DNA from: CALELM01 sp045617105
GTDB taxonomy: Bacteria; Bacillota; Negativicutes; Selenomonadales; Selenomonadaceae
DNA length: 64,000 nt
Reading direction: 5' to 3'
NCBI GenBank assembly: GCA_045617105.1
Contig: JAZLHW010000016.1
Span: 33,875-97,874, forward strand
The notes under the pieces were generated by a model, which was given only the letters and a program-made list of their open reading frames with translations, was not told the DNA's origin and ran no database searches. Position numbers and translations under genes: made by a program. Numbering within the stretch: the stretch's first letter is position 1; each line of letters starts with the position of its first letter. Shown here one piece after another: positions 26,725 to 35,594 of this stretch.

Positions 26725-26733
26725 TGTTATAAT
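26725..26733 (+). promoter_or_regulatory. Extended -10 promoter of the aminotransferase gene
   Basis: TGTTATAAT, an extended -10 element, 67 bases before the gene; no convincing -35 is seen. Confidence 0.45.
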
Positions 26734-26799
26734 GCTATAGGAAAATGTAAGTGTTGTGCATTGTATTACGTCGATGGACGGTGAAAGGGGTATCATTTT

Positions 26800-28047
26800 A
26801 TGACAACAAGTATGGCAGCATCTCACGCAGCGAGCAAGCGATTGAAGGATGCTATTTTTGGTGCGGCTTCCGCATGTCGTGAGGCAGCAGCAAAATTTGG
26901 TGCTGATAAGGTTACGAACGCAACTATGGGTGTTATGATGGATGAAGAAGGTAAATTGGCTTGCCTTCCAACGATGGAACGGGTTTATCGTTCGTTGCCA
27001 ATGGAGGATTTGATTGCTTATGCTCCTATTGCAGGTCTTCCGGATTATTTGAATGCCGTAATTGATCTTACTTTTGCCGAGCAGAAGCCGGAAGGGTATA
27101 CTGCTGCAATTGCGACGGCTGGCGGAACAGGTGCCATTCATCATGCAGTTGCAAATTATGCTGAGAAAGGCGACAAGGTTTTGACTTCTGATTGGTTCTG
27201 GGGTACCTATAATGTTATTTGCCAGGAGGAAGGCTGCGGTCTTGTCAATTATAAACTGTTTGATGAAAAGCAAAATTTCAATATTGCAGATTTTAAGGAT
27301 AAAGTTGATGAACTGATGCGTTCTCAGGATTCTTTGCTGACGATTATCAATACACCTGCCCATAATCCTACTGGATTCAGTTTGACAGACGAGGATTGGG
27401 ATCATGTTCTTGATATTTTCAAGGCTTATGCGGCAAAAGGCAAGAAAATGAGCCTTTTGGTTGATATTGCATATATTGACTATGCAGGCGAAAAGCAGGA
27501 AACGCGCAAGTTTATGAAGAAGTTCGGTAATTTGCCTGACAATATTTTGACTATGTTCTCGTTTAGTATGTCAAAGGGATATACGTTCTATGGTCAGCGT
27601 ACCGGTGCCATTGTCGGTGTTTCTTCCAGCAAGGAAGTGATTACAGAATTTGCTGAGATCAACAAGTACACAAGCCGTGCAACTTGGTCTAATATCAATC
27701 GTGGAGCGATGACACTTCTTACACGTATTCAGCAGGACAAGGCTGCTTTGGCACAATTTGAGAAGGAACGTGATGATTTTTATAAGATGATTCAAGCACG
27801 TGGAGAAATCTTTATGGCAGAGGCAAGAAATTGCGGACTGAATGCTCTGCCGTACAAGGGAGGTTTTTTCCTTTCGGTTCCTGCAAACGATCCTGCTGCT
27901 GTTTGCGAGAAGCTGCATGATGATTTGATCTTTGCGGTTCCGTTGAAGCTGGGTGTCCGCATTGCGGCTTGTTCTGTGGCCTCAAAGAAAATGAGCGGAA
28001 TTGCAGAAAAGGTATATAAGGCATTGAACGCAGTTGAAGGGAAATAA
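26800..28047 (+). CDS. Class I/II aminotransferase (PLP), probably aromatic/aspartate type
   Basis: A 415-aa fold-type I aminotransferase. It has ATAGGTGAIHHAVANY for cofactor phosphate contact, the NTPAHNPTG substrate-loop motif, the LVDIAYIDY aspartate region and PLP lysine in SMSKGYTFYGQRTGA. It would transfer an amino group between an amino acid and 2-oxoglutarate. The substrate (aspartate, tyrosine or phenylalanine) cannot be settled. Single gene between terminators. Confidence 0.85.
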   Translation: MTTSMAASHAASKRLKDAIFGAASACREAAAKFGADKVTNATMGVMMDEEGKLACLPTMERVYRSLPMEDLIAYAPIAGLPDYLNAVIDLTFAEQKPEGYTAAIATAGGTGAIHHAVANYAEKGDKVLTSDWFWGTYNVICQEEGCGLVNYKLFDEKQNFNIADFKDKVDELMRSQDSLLTIINTPAHNPTGFSLTDEDWDHVLDIFKAYAAKGKKMSLLVDIAYIDYAGEKQETRKFMKKFGNLPDNILTMFSFSMSKGYTFYGQRTGAIVGVSSSKEVITEFAEINKYTSRATWSNINRGAMTLLTRIQQDKAALAQFEKERDDFYKMIQARGEIFMAEARNCGLNALPYKGGFFLSVPANDPAAVCEKLHDDLIFAVPLKLGVRIAACSVASKKMSGIAEKVYKALNAVEGK

Positions 28048-28065
28048 CCATATCTAGGATAACAT

Positions 28066-28105
28066 TAGGAGAATTCTTCGATGATAGGAAGGGTTCTCCT
28101 TTTTT
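28066..28105 (+). terminator. Terminator after aminotransferase gene
   Basis: AGGAGAA pairs with TTCTCCT across a long loop with GGAA-rich content, followed by six T. Confidence 0.65.
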
Positions 28106-28189
28106 GATGGCAGGTAAAGGGTATGCGTCTTAAGATGCAGGATAGAGGGGAAGCCTGTCGTACCGCTTGATTTCTGAAAAGAAAATGCA

Positions 28190-28219
28190 TTGCTTTTTAT
28201 CGAATGATTGCGTTATAAT
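28190..28219 (+). promoter_or_regulatory. Recurrent promoter module upstream of the Fur-family gene
   Basis: TTGCTT at 28190-28195, 18 bases, TATAAT at 28214-28219 preceded by GCGT. GAAAATGCA lies just upstream. The same layout occurs at 33364-33393 and 44589-44618 and at the end of the 150-bp repeats. Confidence 0.6.
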
Positions 28220-28281
28220 GTTTTTGACTTTAGTTCCATGAATGTGTTTGTTGATTTTTATGGGCAAGGGAGAAAACTATC

Positions 28282-28743
28282 ATGTCCAAGACGTTTACAA
28301 TGGAAGATTTAAGAAGGAAGCTCCAGGAACGTCAGCATAAGATGACTCCTCAGAGACAGATTGTGCTTCAGATTTTTTTAGATCATCCGGGCGAACATTT
28401 GAGTGCAGAGGATGTGCATGGGCTTCTTCGGGATAAGCAGATAGAAATTGGCTTAGCTACAGTGTATCGTAGTTTGGAATTGCTCAGTGAGTTAAGTATT
28501 TTGCAGAAAATGGAATTTGGTGATGGATGCAATCGGTATGAGGTGAATGCATTGGATCCAGATGTTCATCATCATCATCACCTTATTTGTGTAACATGTG
28601 GAAAAGTTACGGAATTTGAAGATGATCTCTTGGATCATTTGGAGAAAAATATTGCCAGCAAGTGTGGTTTCAAGACGATAGATCATCAAGTGAAATTTTT
28701 GGGCTATTGTAAGGAGTGCCAGAAAAAGAGTGAAAATTCGTAG
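28282..28743 (+). CDS. Fur-family metal- or peroxide-responsive transcriptional regulator
   Basis: A 153-aa Fur-superfamily repressor. It has an N-terminal winged helix (MTPQRQIVLQIFLDHPGEHLS, quoted in part as MTPQRQIVLQIFL), ATVYRSLELLSEL recognition helix, then HHHHHLICVTCGKVTEFED with metal-binding His and a CXXC zinc site paired with the C-terminal CKECQ. Whether it senses iron (Fur), zinc (Zur) or peroxide (PerR) is not decided. It overlaps hemZ, so heme/iron regulation is plausible. Confidence 0.9.
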   Translation: MSKTFTMEDLRRKLQERQHKMTPQRQIVLQIFLDHPGEHLSAEDVHGLLRDKQIEIGLATVYRSLELLSELSILQKMEFGDGCNRYEVNALDPDVHHHHHLICVTCGKVTEFEDDLLDHLEKNIASKCGFKTIDHQVKFLGYCKECQKKSENS

Positions 28744-30217
28744 GGTTTCGTTGAATAGTGACCATCAAGTAATAGTGAAGATCGTAAAGGAAATATTTGC
28801 ATTGTTTCGGATGGAAGTAGATGAGACGGCTGTTGATGCAGATATTGATTCCTTGGATATCAGAAACGAGCAGATTTCTTTCCAGCCCGTGCGTGTTGCT
28901 ACGACAGTTACTTTGGATGATCAGGAGAGGCTTTCTCTTGTCGATGATGGCGGGGAGGATGAACGTGACAGTGCGGCAGTTCATCGAATTATTAAGTTGA
29001 ATTTGTACCGTATTTTTCGGAAAAGGTTTCATTTTCCTCCTGCTCCTTGGGGAATTCTTCACGGAGTACGTCCAACGAAGATTGTTCATCGGTGGATTCG
29101 GGAAGGGCTGTCACAGGAAAAAATTATTTCTCGTCTGCAAATGGATTATGAGTGCAGTGTGGAGAAAGCTTCTCTTATCACGCCAATGGCATTTCGCCAG
29201 ATTCCTTTTTTGGAAACTTCTGATGAGAAAACTGTCAGTATTTATGTTGGGATACCGTTTTGCGTGACTCGCTGCTTGTACTGTTCCTTTCCGTCTAATG
29301 TCATTCCCTCGGAGGAGAAGATCCGGGAATTCATGGATGTGCTGAAAAAAGATATCGTTGCGGTGAAAGCTGCTGTCCAGCGTTTTGGTTTTCAGGTACA
29401 GAGTATTTATGTTGGTGGGGGGACTCCAACGAGCCTTCCTGACTTTTTTTTTGCTGAAATGATGGATTTGGTATATAATGCTTTTTATGGGTCTGGGCTT
29501 GTTGAGTTTACGGTGGAAGCTGGAAGACCGGATACCATGACACCTGCAAAGATCGCTTGCATGAAGAAGTTTCATGTGACGCGCGTGAGTGTCAATCCGC
29601 AGACAATGCAGGAACGCACGCTCCGATTGATCGGCAGGCGGCACACGCCAGAGGATATCGTGGAAATGTTTCATGCATTGCGTACTGCGGGAATCCCCCA
29701 TATCAATACGGATTTGATTTTGGGACTTCCGGGGGAAACCGCAAAGGATGTGGAAGATACCATGCAAAAGCTCTCTTTGCTTGCTCCAGATGATATTACT
29801 TTGCATGCATTAGCACTCAAGCGTGGTTCACGGCTCAAATTGAAGCTTGATGAGAACGAAGCCGTGAATCTTCCTAGCGATGAAGAAACGAGGCGCATGT
29901 CTGAGGTGGCAAATAAGTATGTGACAAAGCTTGGGATGCGTCCATATTACCTTTATCGGCAAGGATATATGAGCGGGCAGTTGGAGAATGTTGGTTATTG
30001 CCGTGAAGGATCAGAAGGCATGTACAATATCCAGATTATGGAGGAGCATCAGACAATTCTTGGGGTTGGCGGTGCTGCAACGACAAAGGTCGTTGATTTT
30101 AAGGCGAAGAGAATGAAATCTTCGTTCAATGCAAAGGATCTCATTACCTATTTGCGTGATATTGATACTTATATTGACAAGCGAAACAAGCTCTTGGAAG
30201 AAGCTTATGGAGAATAG
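28730..30217 (+). CDS. hemZ: HemZ-type coproporphyrinogen III oxidase-like radical SAM protein
   Basis: A 495-aa radical SAM protein with the cluster motif PFCVTRCLYCSFPSN near residue 180 and the GGGTPTSLP SAM-binding loop. It also has DLILGLPGETAKD and the C-terminal NVGYCREGSEGMYNIQIMEE element (given in part: YCREGSEGMYN) typical of HemZ. It is proposed to oxidise coproporphyrinogen III anaerobically, although this is uncertain for HemZ. The GTG start at 28730 overlaps the Fur-family stop by 14 bases. No tyrosine-type HemN N-terminus. Confidence 0.85.
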   Translation: MKIRRVSLNSDHQVIVKIVKEIFALFRMEVDETAVDADIDSLDIRNEQISFQPVRVATTVTLDDQERLSLVDDGGEDERDSAAVHRIIKLNLYRIFRKRFHFPPAPWGILHGVRPTKIVHRWIREGLSQEKIISRLQMDYECSVEKASLITPMAFRQIPFLETSDEKTVSIYVGIPFCVTRCLYCSFPSNVIPSEEKIREFMDVLKKDIVAVKAAVQRFGFQVQSIYVGGGTPTSLPDFFFAEMMDLVYNAFYGSGLVEFTVEAGRPDTMTPAKIACMKKFHVTRVSVNPQTMQERTLRLIGRRHTPEDIVEMFHALRTAGIPHINTDLILGLPGETAKDVEDTMQKLSLLAPDDITLHALALKRGSRLKLKLDENEAVNLPSDEETRRMSEVANKYVTKLGMRPYYLYRQGYMSGQLENVGYCREGSEGMYNIQIMEEHQTILGVGGAATTKVVDFKAKRMKSSFNAKDLITYLRDIDTYIDKRNKLLEEAYGE

Positions 30218-30229
30218 GAGGAAGGTTAC

Positions 30230-31495
30230 ATGTTGACGAATGCACCGCGCGGCACAAAGGACATTTTGCCGGCTCATGTTGATGCGTGGCTTTTTGTGGA
30301 AGAAAAAATACGGGATATTTGTAAAAAGTATGGATTCAAGGAAATTCGTACACCGATTTTTGAGCATACAGAGCTGTTTCATCGCGGAATTGGTGAGGGA
30401 ACGGATGTTGTGGACAAGGAAATGTATACTTTTCTTGACCGTGGCGACCGCAGTATAACTCTTCGCCCAGAAGGAACGGCATCGGTCGTGCGTTCTTATT
30501 TGCAAAATAAGCTGTATGCAGAAAATTCCTTCACAAAGCTTTTTTACGTTGGCTCTATGTTCCGCTATGATCGTCCTCAGGCGGGCAGAATGAGGGAGTT
30601 TCACCAGATGGGTGTGGAAGCTATCGGTGAAGAGAATCCGTCAGCAGATGCCGAGGTTATTTTGCTTGCTGTGAATTTTTTGAAGTCTTTAGGGCTTACG
30701 GATTTGAAATTGAGCTTGAATTCGGTGGGGTGTCCTAAATGCCGTCCTGTTTATAGAAAGGCATTGCAGGATCATTTCAGGGATAAGCTGGATTCGCTTT
30801 GCGGTGATTGCAGGGATCGTTTTGAACGCAGTCCTCTCCGTATTTTGGATTGCAAGGCAGATGCGGGGAAGGATTTTATAGAAAATGCACCTAAGATTAC
30901 GGACTGCCTGTGTGATGAATGTCAGGAGCATTTTGAGCAGGTTCAAAGATATTTGACTGAGGCTGGTGTCGAGTTTGAGCTTGATCCGAGGCTTGTCCGT
31001 GGGCTGGATTACTATACAAAGACTGCCTTTGAGATCAAGTATGATCTGCTTGGTGCGCAGAGTGCAGTTGCCGGCGGCGGGCGTTATGATGGTCTGGTTG
31101 AACAGATAGGAGGAAATCCGACTCCAGCTGTGGGGTTTGCAGCTGGTTTGGAAAGAGTCCTGCTTGTCATGGAGCAGCAGAAGCTTTTTCCGCCAAAAGA
31201 AACTAAGGCAGATGCTTTTGTGGTAGCTTTAGGAGATTTTGCCAAGATACCGGCATTTCAGCTTTTGCAGAAGCTTCGTGATGCAGGCTTGCATGCAGAA
31301 ATGGATTATGCAGGGCGCAGCATGAAGGCGCAGATGAAGCAGGCTAACAAGGCTGGAGCTCGTTTTGCTTTAATTCTTGGTGAGGATGAGGTAAGGGAAT
31401 CTGTTGTTATGCTGAGGGATATGGAAAAGAGTGAACAGCAGAAGGTTGCCATAGAGGAAATTGTGAAAAAAATAATTGCTGAGGTGAAGGGTTAA
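30230..31495 (+). CDS. hisS: Histidyl-tRNA synthetase
   Basis: A 421-aa class II synthetase. It has APRGTKDILP at the N-terminus, motif 2 region SMFRYDRPQAGRMREFHQ, the histidine-A loop RGLDYYTKTAFEI, motif 3 GFAAGLERVLLV and a C-terminal anticodon domain. GGAGGAAG precedes the ATG. Its stop overlaps the aspS start (TAATG), the usual hisS-aspS pair. Confidence 0.97.
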   Translation: MLTNAPRGTKDILPAHVDAWLFVEEKIRDICKKYGFKEIRTPIFEHTELFHRGIGEGTDVVDKEMYTFLDRGDRSITLRPEGTASVVRSYLQNKLYAENSFTKLFYVGSMFRYDRPQAGRMREFHQMGVEAIGEENPSADAEVILLAVNFLKSLGLTDLKLSLNSVGCPKCRPVYRKALQDHFRDKLDSLCGDCRDRFERSPLRILDCKADAGKDFIENAPKITDCLCDECQEHFEQVQRYLTEAGVEFELDPRLVRGLDYYTKTAFEIKYDLLGAQSAVAGGGRYDGLVEQIGGNPTPAVGFAAGLERVLLVMEQQKLFPPKETKADAFVVALGDFAKIPAFQLLQKLRDAGLHAEMDYAGRSMKAQMKQANKAGARFALILGEDEVRESVVMLRDMEKSEQQKVAIEEIVKKIIAEVKG

Positions 31496-33288
31496 TGGAA
31501 ACATTGCAAGGTATGAAGAGGGATCACCATTGCGGTGAGCTTCGTAAGGAAAATGTCGGAGAGAAAGTCGTGCTTTGCGGATGGGTGTCCCGTCGTCGCG
31601 ATCATGGTGGTTTGATTTTTGTTGATATGCGTGATAGGTCTGGTTTTGCGCAGGTCGTTTTTGATGAAGCGTCTATGAATGAGGGAACGTTTCAGAAGGC
31701 GGAATCTCTTCGTACAGAATTTTGTATTGCTATTTGCGGCGAGGTTCGTGCTCGTGATGAGGAAACAATCAACAAAAACATTGCAACAGGAGAAGTTGAG
31801 GTTGTTTGCCAAGAGCTTCGTATTTTGAATAAGGCAAAGACAACGCCGTTTTATATTCAGGATGGTATTGACGTGGATGAGATGGTTCGTTTGCGTTACC
31901 GCTATCTTGACCTTCGCAGACCTGAAATGCAGAAGAATATCATTCTGCGTCACCGCGTAGCAAAGATTATGCGTGATTATTTTGACCGCAATGGCTTCTT
32001 GGAAATTGAAACACCAATGCTCTGCAAGAGCACGCCGGAGGGGGCTCGAGATTTTCTTGTGCCGAGCCGCTTAAATGCAGGGGAATTTTATGCACTTCCT
32101 CAATCTCCGCAGATTTTCAAGCAGATTTTGCAGGTTGCTGGATTTGAAAAATATTTCCAGATCGTTCGTTGCTTCCGTGACGAAGACCTGCGTGCGGATC
32201 GTCAGCCAGAATTTACGCAGCTTGATATAGAAATGTCTTTCATGGATCAGGAATCCATTTTGACTATGATGGAAGGCATGATTAAAGAACTCTTTGAGCA
32301 ATCCATTGGTGCGGATATTCCAGTACCGTTTCAGCGCATGACATGGGATGATGCGATGGATCGTTATGGTTCTGATAAGCCTGATCTCCGCTTTGATATG
32401 CAGCTGATGGATATTTCCAGCTATGTTCAGGGTTCAGATTTCAAGGTATTTAATGCAGTTCTCGAAAGTGGCGGACAGGTTAAGTGCATAAAGGTAGATG
32501 GATATGCTGATATCCCTCGCAGAGAGTTAGATGGCCTTGTCCAATACGTTCAAACCTATGGCGCAAAGGGGCTTGCATGGATTCAGTATTGTGAGGAAGG
32601 TGTGAAGAGTCCGTTCAAGAAATTCTACAGCGATGAGACCTTCCAGAAAATCGCAGAGGCAACAGGTGCAAAGACAGGAGACCTTTTGCTGGTAGTTGCT
32701 GACAAACGTTTGGTCGTTGCTAATGCACTCGGACAGCTTCGATTGGAAATGGGGCGCCGTCGTGGTCTCATTGATCCGGATAGCCTTCGTTTTTTGTGGA
32801 TCGTTGATTTCCCAATGTACGAGTACAGCGAAGAAGAAAAGCGCTGGAAAGCAATGCATCATCCGTTTACTGCTCCGCGTGATGAGGATATCCCGTATCT
32901 TCTCACGGATCCGGGCAGAGTCAAGGCTAATGCCTATGACATGGTTCTGAACGGTGTGGAAATTGGCGGCGGAAGTCTTCGTATTTATAATGCAGAGCTG
33001 CAAGAAAAAGTGTTTGAGTCTCTGGGACTTACGCAGGAGCAAGCACATGAGAAGTTTGGCTTTATGCTGGATGCCTTCCAATATGGAACGCCGCCGCATG
33101 GAGGATTGGCTTTTGGATTAGATCGTCTTGTTATGATTATGGCGAAGTGTTCTTCTATTCGTGATGTCATCGCATTTCCTAAGAATCAAAGTGCGCGCGA
33201 TGTTATGTCGGATGCACCTTCTCCAGTGGATGATAAGCAGCTTCGCGAGCTTTCGATTCGTACTGCTGTGGCAAAAAAGAAGCAGTGA
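31495..33288 (+). CDS. aspS: Aspartyl-tRNA synthetase
   Basis: A 597-aa bacterial-type AspRS. It has an N-terminal OB anticodon domain (VLCGWVSRRRDHGGLIFVD), RYRYLDLRRPEMQ, motif 1/2 region PQSPQIFKQ and VRCFRDEDLRADRQPEFTQ, the bacterial GAD insert, and motif 3 FGLDRLVMIM. Length is typical of the bacterial type. In species lacking asparaginyl-tRNA synthetase it can be non-discriminating; not determinable here. Confidence 0.97.
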   Translation: METLQGMKRDHHCGELRKENVGEKVVLCGWVSRRRDHGGLIFVDMRDRSGFAQVVFDEASMNEGTFQKAESLRTEFCIAICGEVRARDEETINKNIATGEVEVVCQELRILNKAKTTPFYIQDGIDVDEMVRLRYRYLDLRRPEMQKNIILRHRVAKIMRDYFDRNGFLEIETPMLCKSTPEGARDFLVPSRLNAGEFYALPQSPQIFKQILQVAGFEKYFQIVRCFRDEDLRADRQPEFTQLDIEMSFMDQESILTMMEGMIKELFEQSIGADIPVPFQRMTWDDAMDRYGSDKPDLRFDMQLMDISSYVQGSDFKVFNAVLESGGQVKCIKVDGYADIPRRELDGLVQYVQTYGAKGLAWIQYCEEGVKSPFKKFYSDETFQKIAEATGAKTGDLLLVVADKRLVVANALGQLRLEMGRRRGLIDPDSLRFLWIVDFPMYEYSEEEKRWKAMHHPFTAPRDEDIPYLLTDPGRVKANAYDMVLNGVEIGGGSLRIYNAELQEKVFESLGLTQEQAHEKFGFMLDAFQYGTPPHGGLAFGLDRLVMIMAKCSSIRDVIAFPKNQSARDVMSDAPSPVDDKQLRELSIRTAVAKKKQ

Positions 33289-33302
33289 TGTGCTAAAGCT
33301 TT

Positions 33303-33347
33303 CTTATTGGGCGCTCAATGGAGCGTCCATTTCTTTAGCAATAAGAA
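33303..33347 (+). terminator. Nested hairpin after aspS
   Basis: GGCGCTC/GAGCGTCC inner stem, with outer arms CTTATTG and CAATAAG. T-rich sequence lies inside the outer loop rather than after it. Confidence 0.55.
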
Positions 33348-33363
33348 TCTGTAAGAAAACGCA

Positions 33364-33393
33364 TTGCCTTTTCTCAAGATGTTGCGTTATAAT
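33364..33393 (+). promoter_or_regulatory. Recurrent promoter module upstream of the WecG/TagA-type gene
   Basis: TTGCCT at 33364-33369, 18 bases, TATAAT at 33388-33393 preceded by GCGT, 37 bases before the gene. Confidence 0.6.
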
Positions 33394-33429
33394 GGTGCAT
33401 AGATTGTTATGATGTGTGGAGGATGACCA

Positions 33430-34158
33430 GTGGCGGAACGAGTAGATATTTTAGGTGTGCATGTTGATGCCGTTACGATGGCTGAAGCCGTGGCAAAGGC
33501 TGAGCAGTATATTGCAGAGAAAGCAAATGCAATGATCGCAACAGCAAATGCAGAGATGATTATGCGTGCAACGAAAGACGATAAACTCAAGCAAATATTA
33601 AATTCTGCTGCATTGGTGGTTCCGGATGGAGCTGGGACAGTTTGGGCGGCACACCATTTGGGAAATGATATGCCGGAACGAGTGGCAGGGTATGATTTGG
33701 CGCAGGAGTTGATGCGTCTCGCTCCGTCAAGAAACCAGAGAATCTATTTTTTTGGTTCAGCTCCTGGTGTTGCAGAAAAAGCAAAGGAAAAAGCGGAATC
33801 GTTGTACCCTGGAATTGAAATTGTTGGTGTTCGTGATGGTTATTACAAGGAAACCGAGGAGTCTGGAATCGTTGAGGCAATCAGGGCGGCAAAGCCAGAT
33901 ATACTTTTTGTTGCGCTTGGAGTTCCGAAGCAGGAGAAATGGTTAGACAAATATCGAGAGAAGCTGGGTGTACCTCTTTCTATCGGTGTGGGCGGAACCT
34001 TGGATGTTATGGCTGGTGTTATGAAACGGGCTCCATTGTGGATGCAGAAGGCAAAATTGGAGTGGCTATTCCGAGGGCTTTTGCAGCCAAAGAGGGCAGG
34101 CAGGCTTTTGGCACTTCCTAAATTTGTTATGAAGGTGCATGCCTATAAGAAGTCTTGA
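33430..34158 (+). CDS. WecG/TagA/CpsF-family glycosyltransferase
   Basis: A 242-aa GT26 enzyme. Family hallmarks are TANAEMIMRA, VVPDGAGTVWAA, PERVAGYDLAQEL, YFFGSAPGVAEKA and LGVPKQEKWLDKY, ending in WLFRGLLQPKRAGR. Members add N-acetylmannosamine (or a related sugar) to undecaprenyl-PP-GlcNAc for wall or surface polymers. GTG start. It stands before the psd-pssA envelope genes. Confidence 0.9.
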   Translation: MAERVDILGVHVDAVTMAEAVAKAEQYIAEKANAMIATANAEMIMRATKDDKLKQILNSAALVVPDGAGTVWAAHHLGNDMPERVAGYDLAQELMRLAPSRNQRIYFFGSAPGVAEKAKEKAESLYPGIEIVGVRDGYYKETEESGIVEAIRAAKPDILFVALGVPKQEKWLDKYREKLGVPLSIGVGGTLDVMAGVMKRAPLWMQKAKLEWLFRGLLQPKRAGRLLALPKFVMKVHAYKKS

Positions 34159-34164
34159 AAATGC

Positions 34165-34193
34165 TTGACAGCTTTTGGGGTACATGTTTTAAT
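34165..34193 (+). promoter_or_regulatory. Promoter of psd-pssA
   Basis: Perfect TTGACA at 34165-34170, 17 bases, TTTAAT at 34188-34193. Confidence 0.6.
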
Positions 34194-34226
34194 GGTTAAC
34201 AATAAAAGGTATTCGGAGGTGAATCA

Positions 34227-34865
34227 ATGGCTCCTATCGTGCATGAAGGCTATATGTTTATCGGTATAGCACTGGCTTTCGCATTTGTTTTAGGTGTGGC
34301 ATGTGGACCTTATGTTGCTATTTTTCCCTTGGTTTTGGCAATCTACTTTGCATATTTTTTTCGCAATCCCAAGAGGGAGATCGTATTGGACGATTTGGCG
34401 GTGATCTCTCCAGCTGACGGAACGGTTCAAGAAATTTCTTCCGTAGAGTATGATGATTTCATCAAAGGTCCTGGGAACAAGGTCACGATATTCATGTCAG
34501 TATTTAATGTGCATGTGAATCGCAGTCCGATTACGGGCGAAATCAAATGCCAAAAGTATGTATGCGGGCGTTTTCGGCCAGCTTACAAAGATTCGGTTGG
34601 CTTTGAAAATGAGCATCACTTGATTGGCATTGAGAATGAACGTTTGCGTATTACCGTGACGCAGATTGCGGGGATTTTGGCACGCAGAATTGTTTCATGG
34701 GTGACACTGAATGATGCGCTGAAGCAGGGAGAGCTTTATGGTATGATTCGGTTTGGTTCGTGTCTTGAGATCGTTATGCCTGCAAATGTTGAAGTGATGG
34801 TGCAGAAGGGCGATAAGGTCGTTGGAGGAAAGACCATTCTTGGGAGGATGAAGGACGAATGTTGA
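34227..34865 (+). CDS. psd: Phosphatidylserine decarboxylase, short (archaeal/bacillar-type) family
   Basis: A 212-aa membrane-linked proenzyme with two N-terminal hydrophobic segments (about residues 8-45). It has SPADGTVQEI, FMSVFNVHVNRSP, and the self-cleavage site RFGSCLE where S178 would become the pyruvoyl group. It converts phosphatidylserine to phosphatidylethanolamine. It overlaps pssA by seven bases. Strong site GGAGGTG before ATG. Confidence 0.93.
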   Translation: MAPIVHEGYMFIGIALAFAFVLGVACGPYVAIFPLVLAIYFAYFFRNPKREIVLDDLAVISPADGTVQEISSVEYDDFIKGPGNKVTIFMSVFNVHVNRSPITGEIKCQKYVCGRFRPAYKDSVGFENEHHLIGIENERLRITVTQIAGILARRIVSWVTLNDALKQGELYGMIRFGSCLEIVMPANVEVMVQKGDKVVGGKTILGRMKDEC

Positions 34866-35563
34866 AACATTTGATACCAAATGCCTGTACATCAGCAAAT
34901 TTGTTTTTTGGCATGTGTTCCATTCTTTCTACATACCATGATGATTATTTTATGGGATCGGTGTTTATTTTGCTTGCTCTTGTGGCAGATGGAATGGATG
35001 GGCGATTGGCAAGGTATTTCGGTGTAAGCAGTGAACTGGGGAAGGAGATGGATTCTCTTTGTGACCTAGGTTCCTTTGGAATTGCGCCTAGTTTTTTGGC
35101 ATATCGTTTTTGCTTGGAGTCCTATGGTTATTCTGGATGGGCAGTCGCAATTTTTTTTGCACTTTGCGGAATGTGGCGGTTGGCACGTTTCAATGTAAAT
35201 ACTGATGTGGTGCATGGGTATTTTATGGGACTCGCCATTCCAGCTGGCGGTTGTATTGTGGCAACTACGACCTTGCTGTTTTCTGCTATAGGCATGGAAC
35301 CACAGTTTTTTGGTCACGCTTATCCAGTTACTATGGCTGTGGTGGCGTACCTCATGATCAGTCATGTGCATTATCCTGATTTCAAGGGCAAAGGCGAAAC
35401 GTTGTTTTTTATTCCGAAGATCGTTTCTGTTGTTATGTTTGTTTGGATTCTCTATATAGGTTATCCTGCCGTTTGGCAGGCGGTTTTGGCTGCAGTGTTT
35501 TGCACCTATGCGTTTTTTGGTATATTGAATTCTCTCTTTACGTTGTTTCATAAAGAGAACTAA
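34859..35563 (+). CDS. pssA: CDP-diacylglycerol-serine O-phosphatidyltransferase
   Basis: A 234-aa CDP-alcohol phosphatidyltransferase with several membrane segments. The full family motif D-G-x2-A-R-x8-G-x3-D-x3-D spans residues 47-69 (DGRLAR ... G61 ... D65 ... D69). It makes phosphatidylserine, the substrate of the preceding gene, so the pair gives phosphatidylethanolamine. Translational coupling with psd is likely. Confidence 0.94.
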   Translation: MLKHLIPNACTSANLFFGMCSILSTYHDDYFMGSVFILLALVADGMDGRLARYFGVSSELGKEMDSLCDLGSFGIAPSFLAYRFCLESYGYSGWAVAIFFALCGMWRLARFNVNTDVVHGYFMGLAIPAGGCIVATTTLLFSAIGMEPQFFGHAYPVTMAVVAYLMISHVHYPDFKGKGETLFFIPKIVSVVMFVWILYIGYPAVWQAVLAAVFCTYAFFGILNSLFTLFHKEN

Positions 35564-35594
35564 TCACTAGTAATTCTAAAGGAGAAAGAGATTC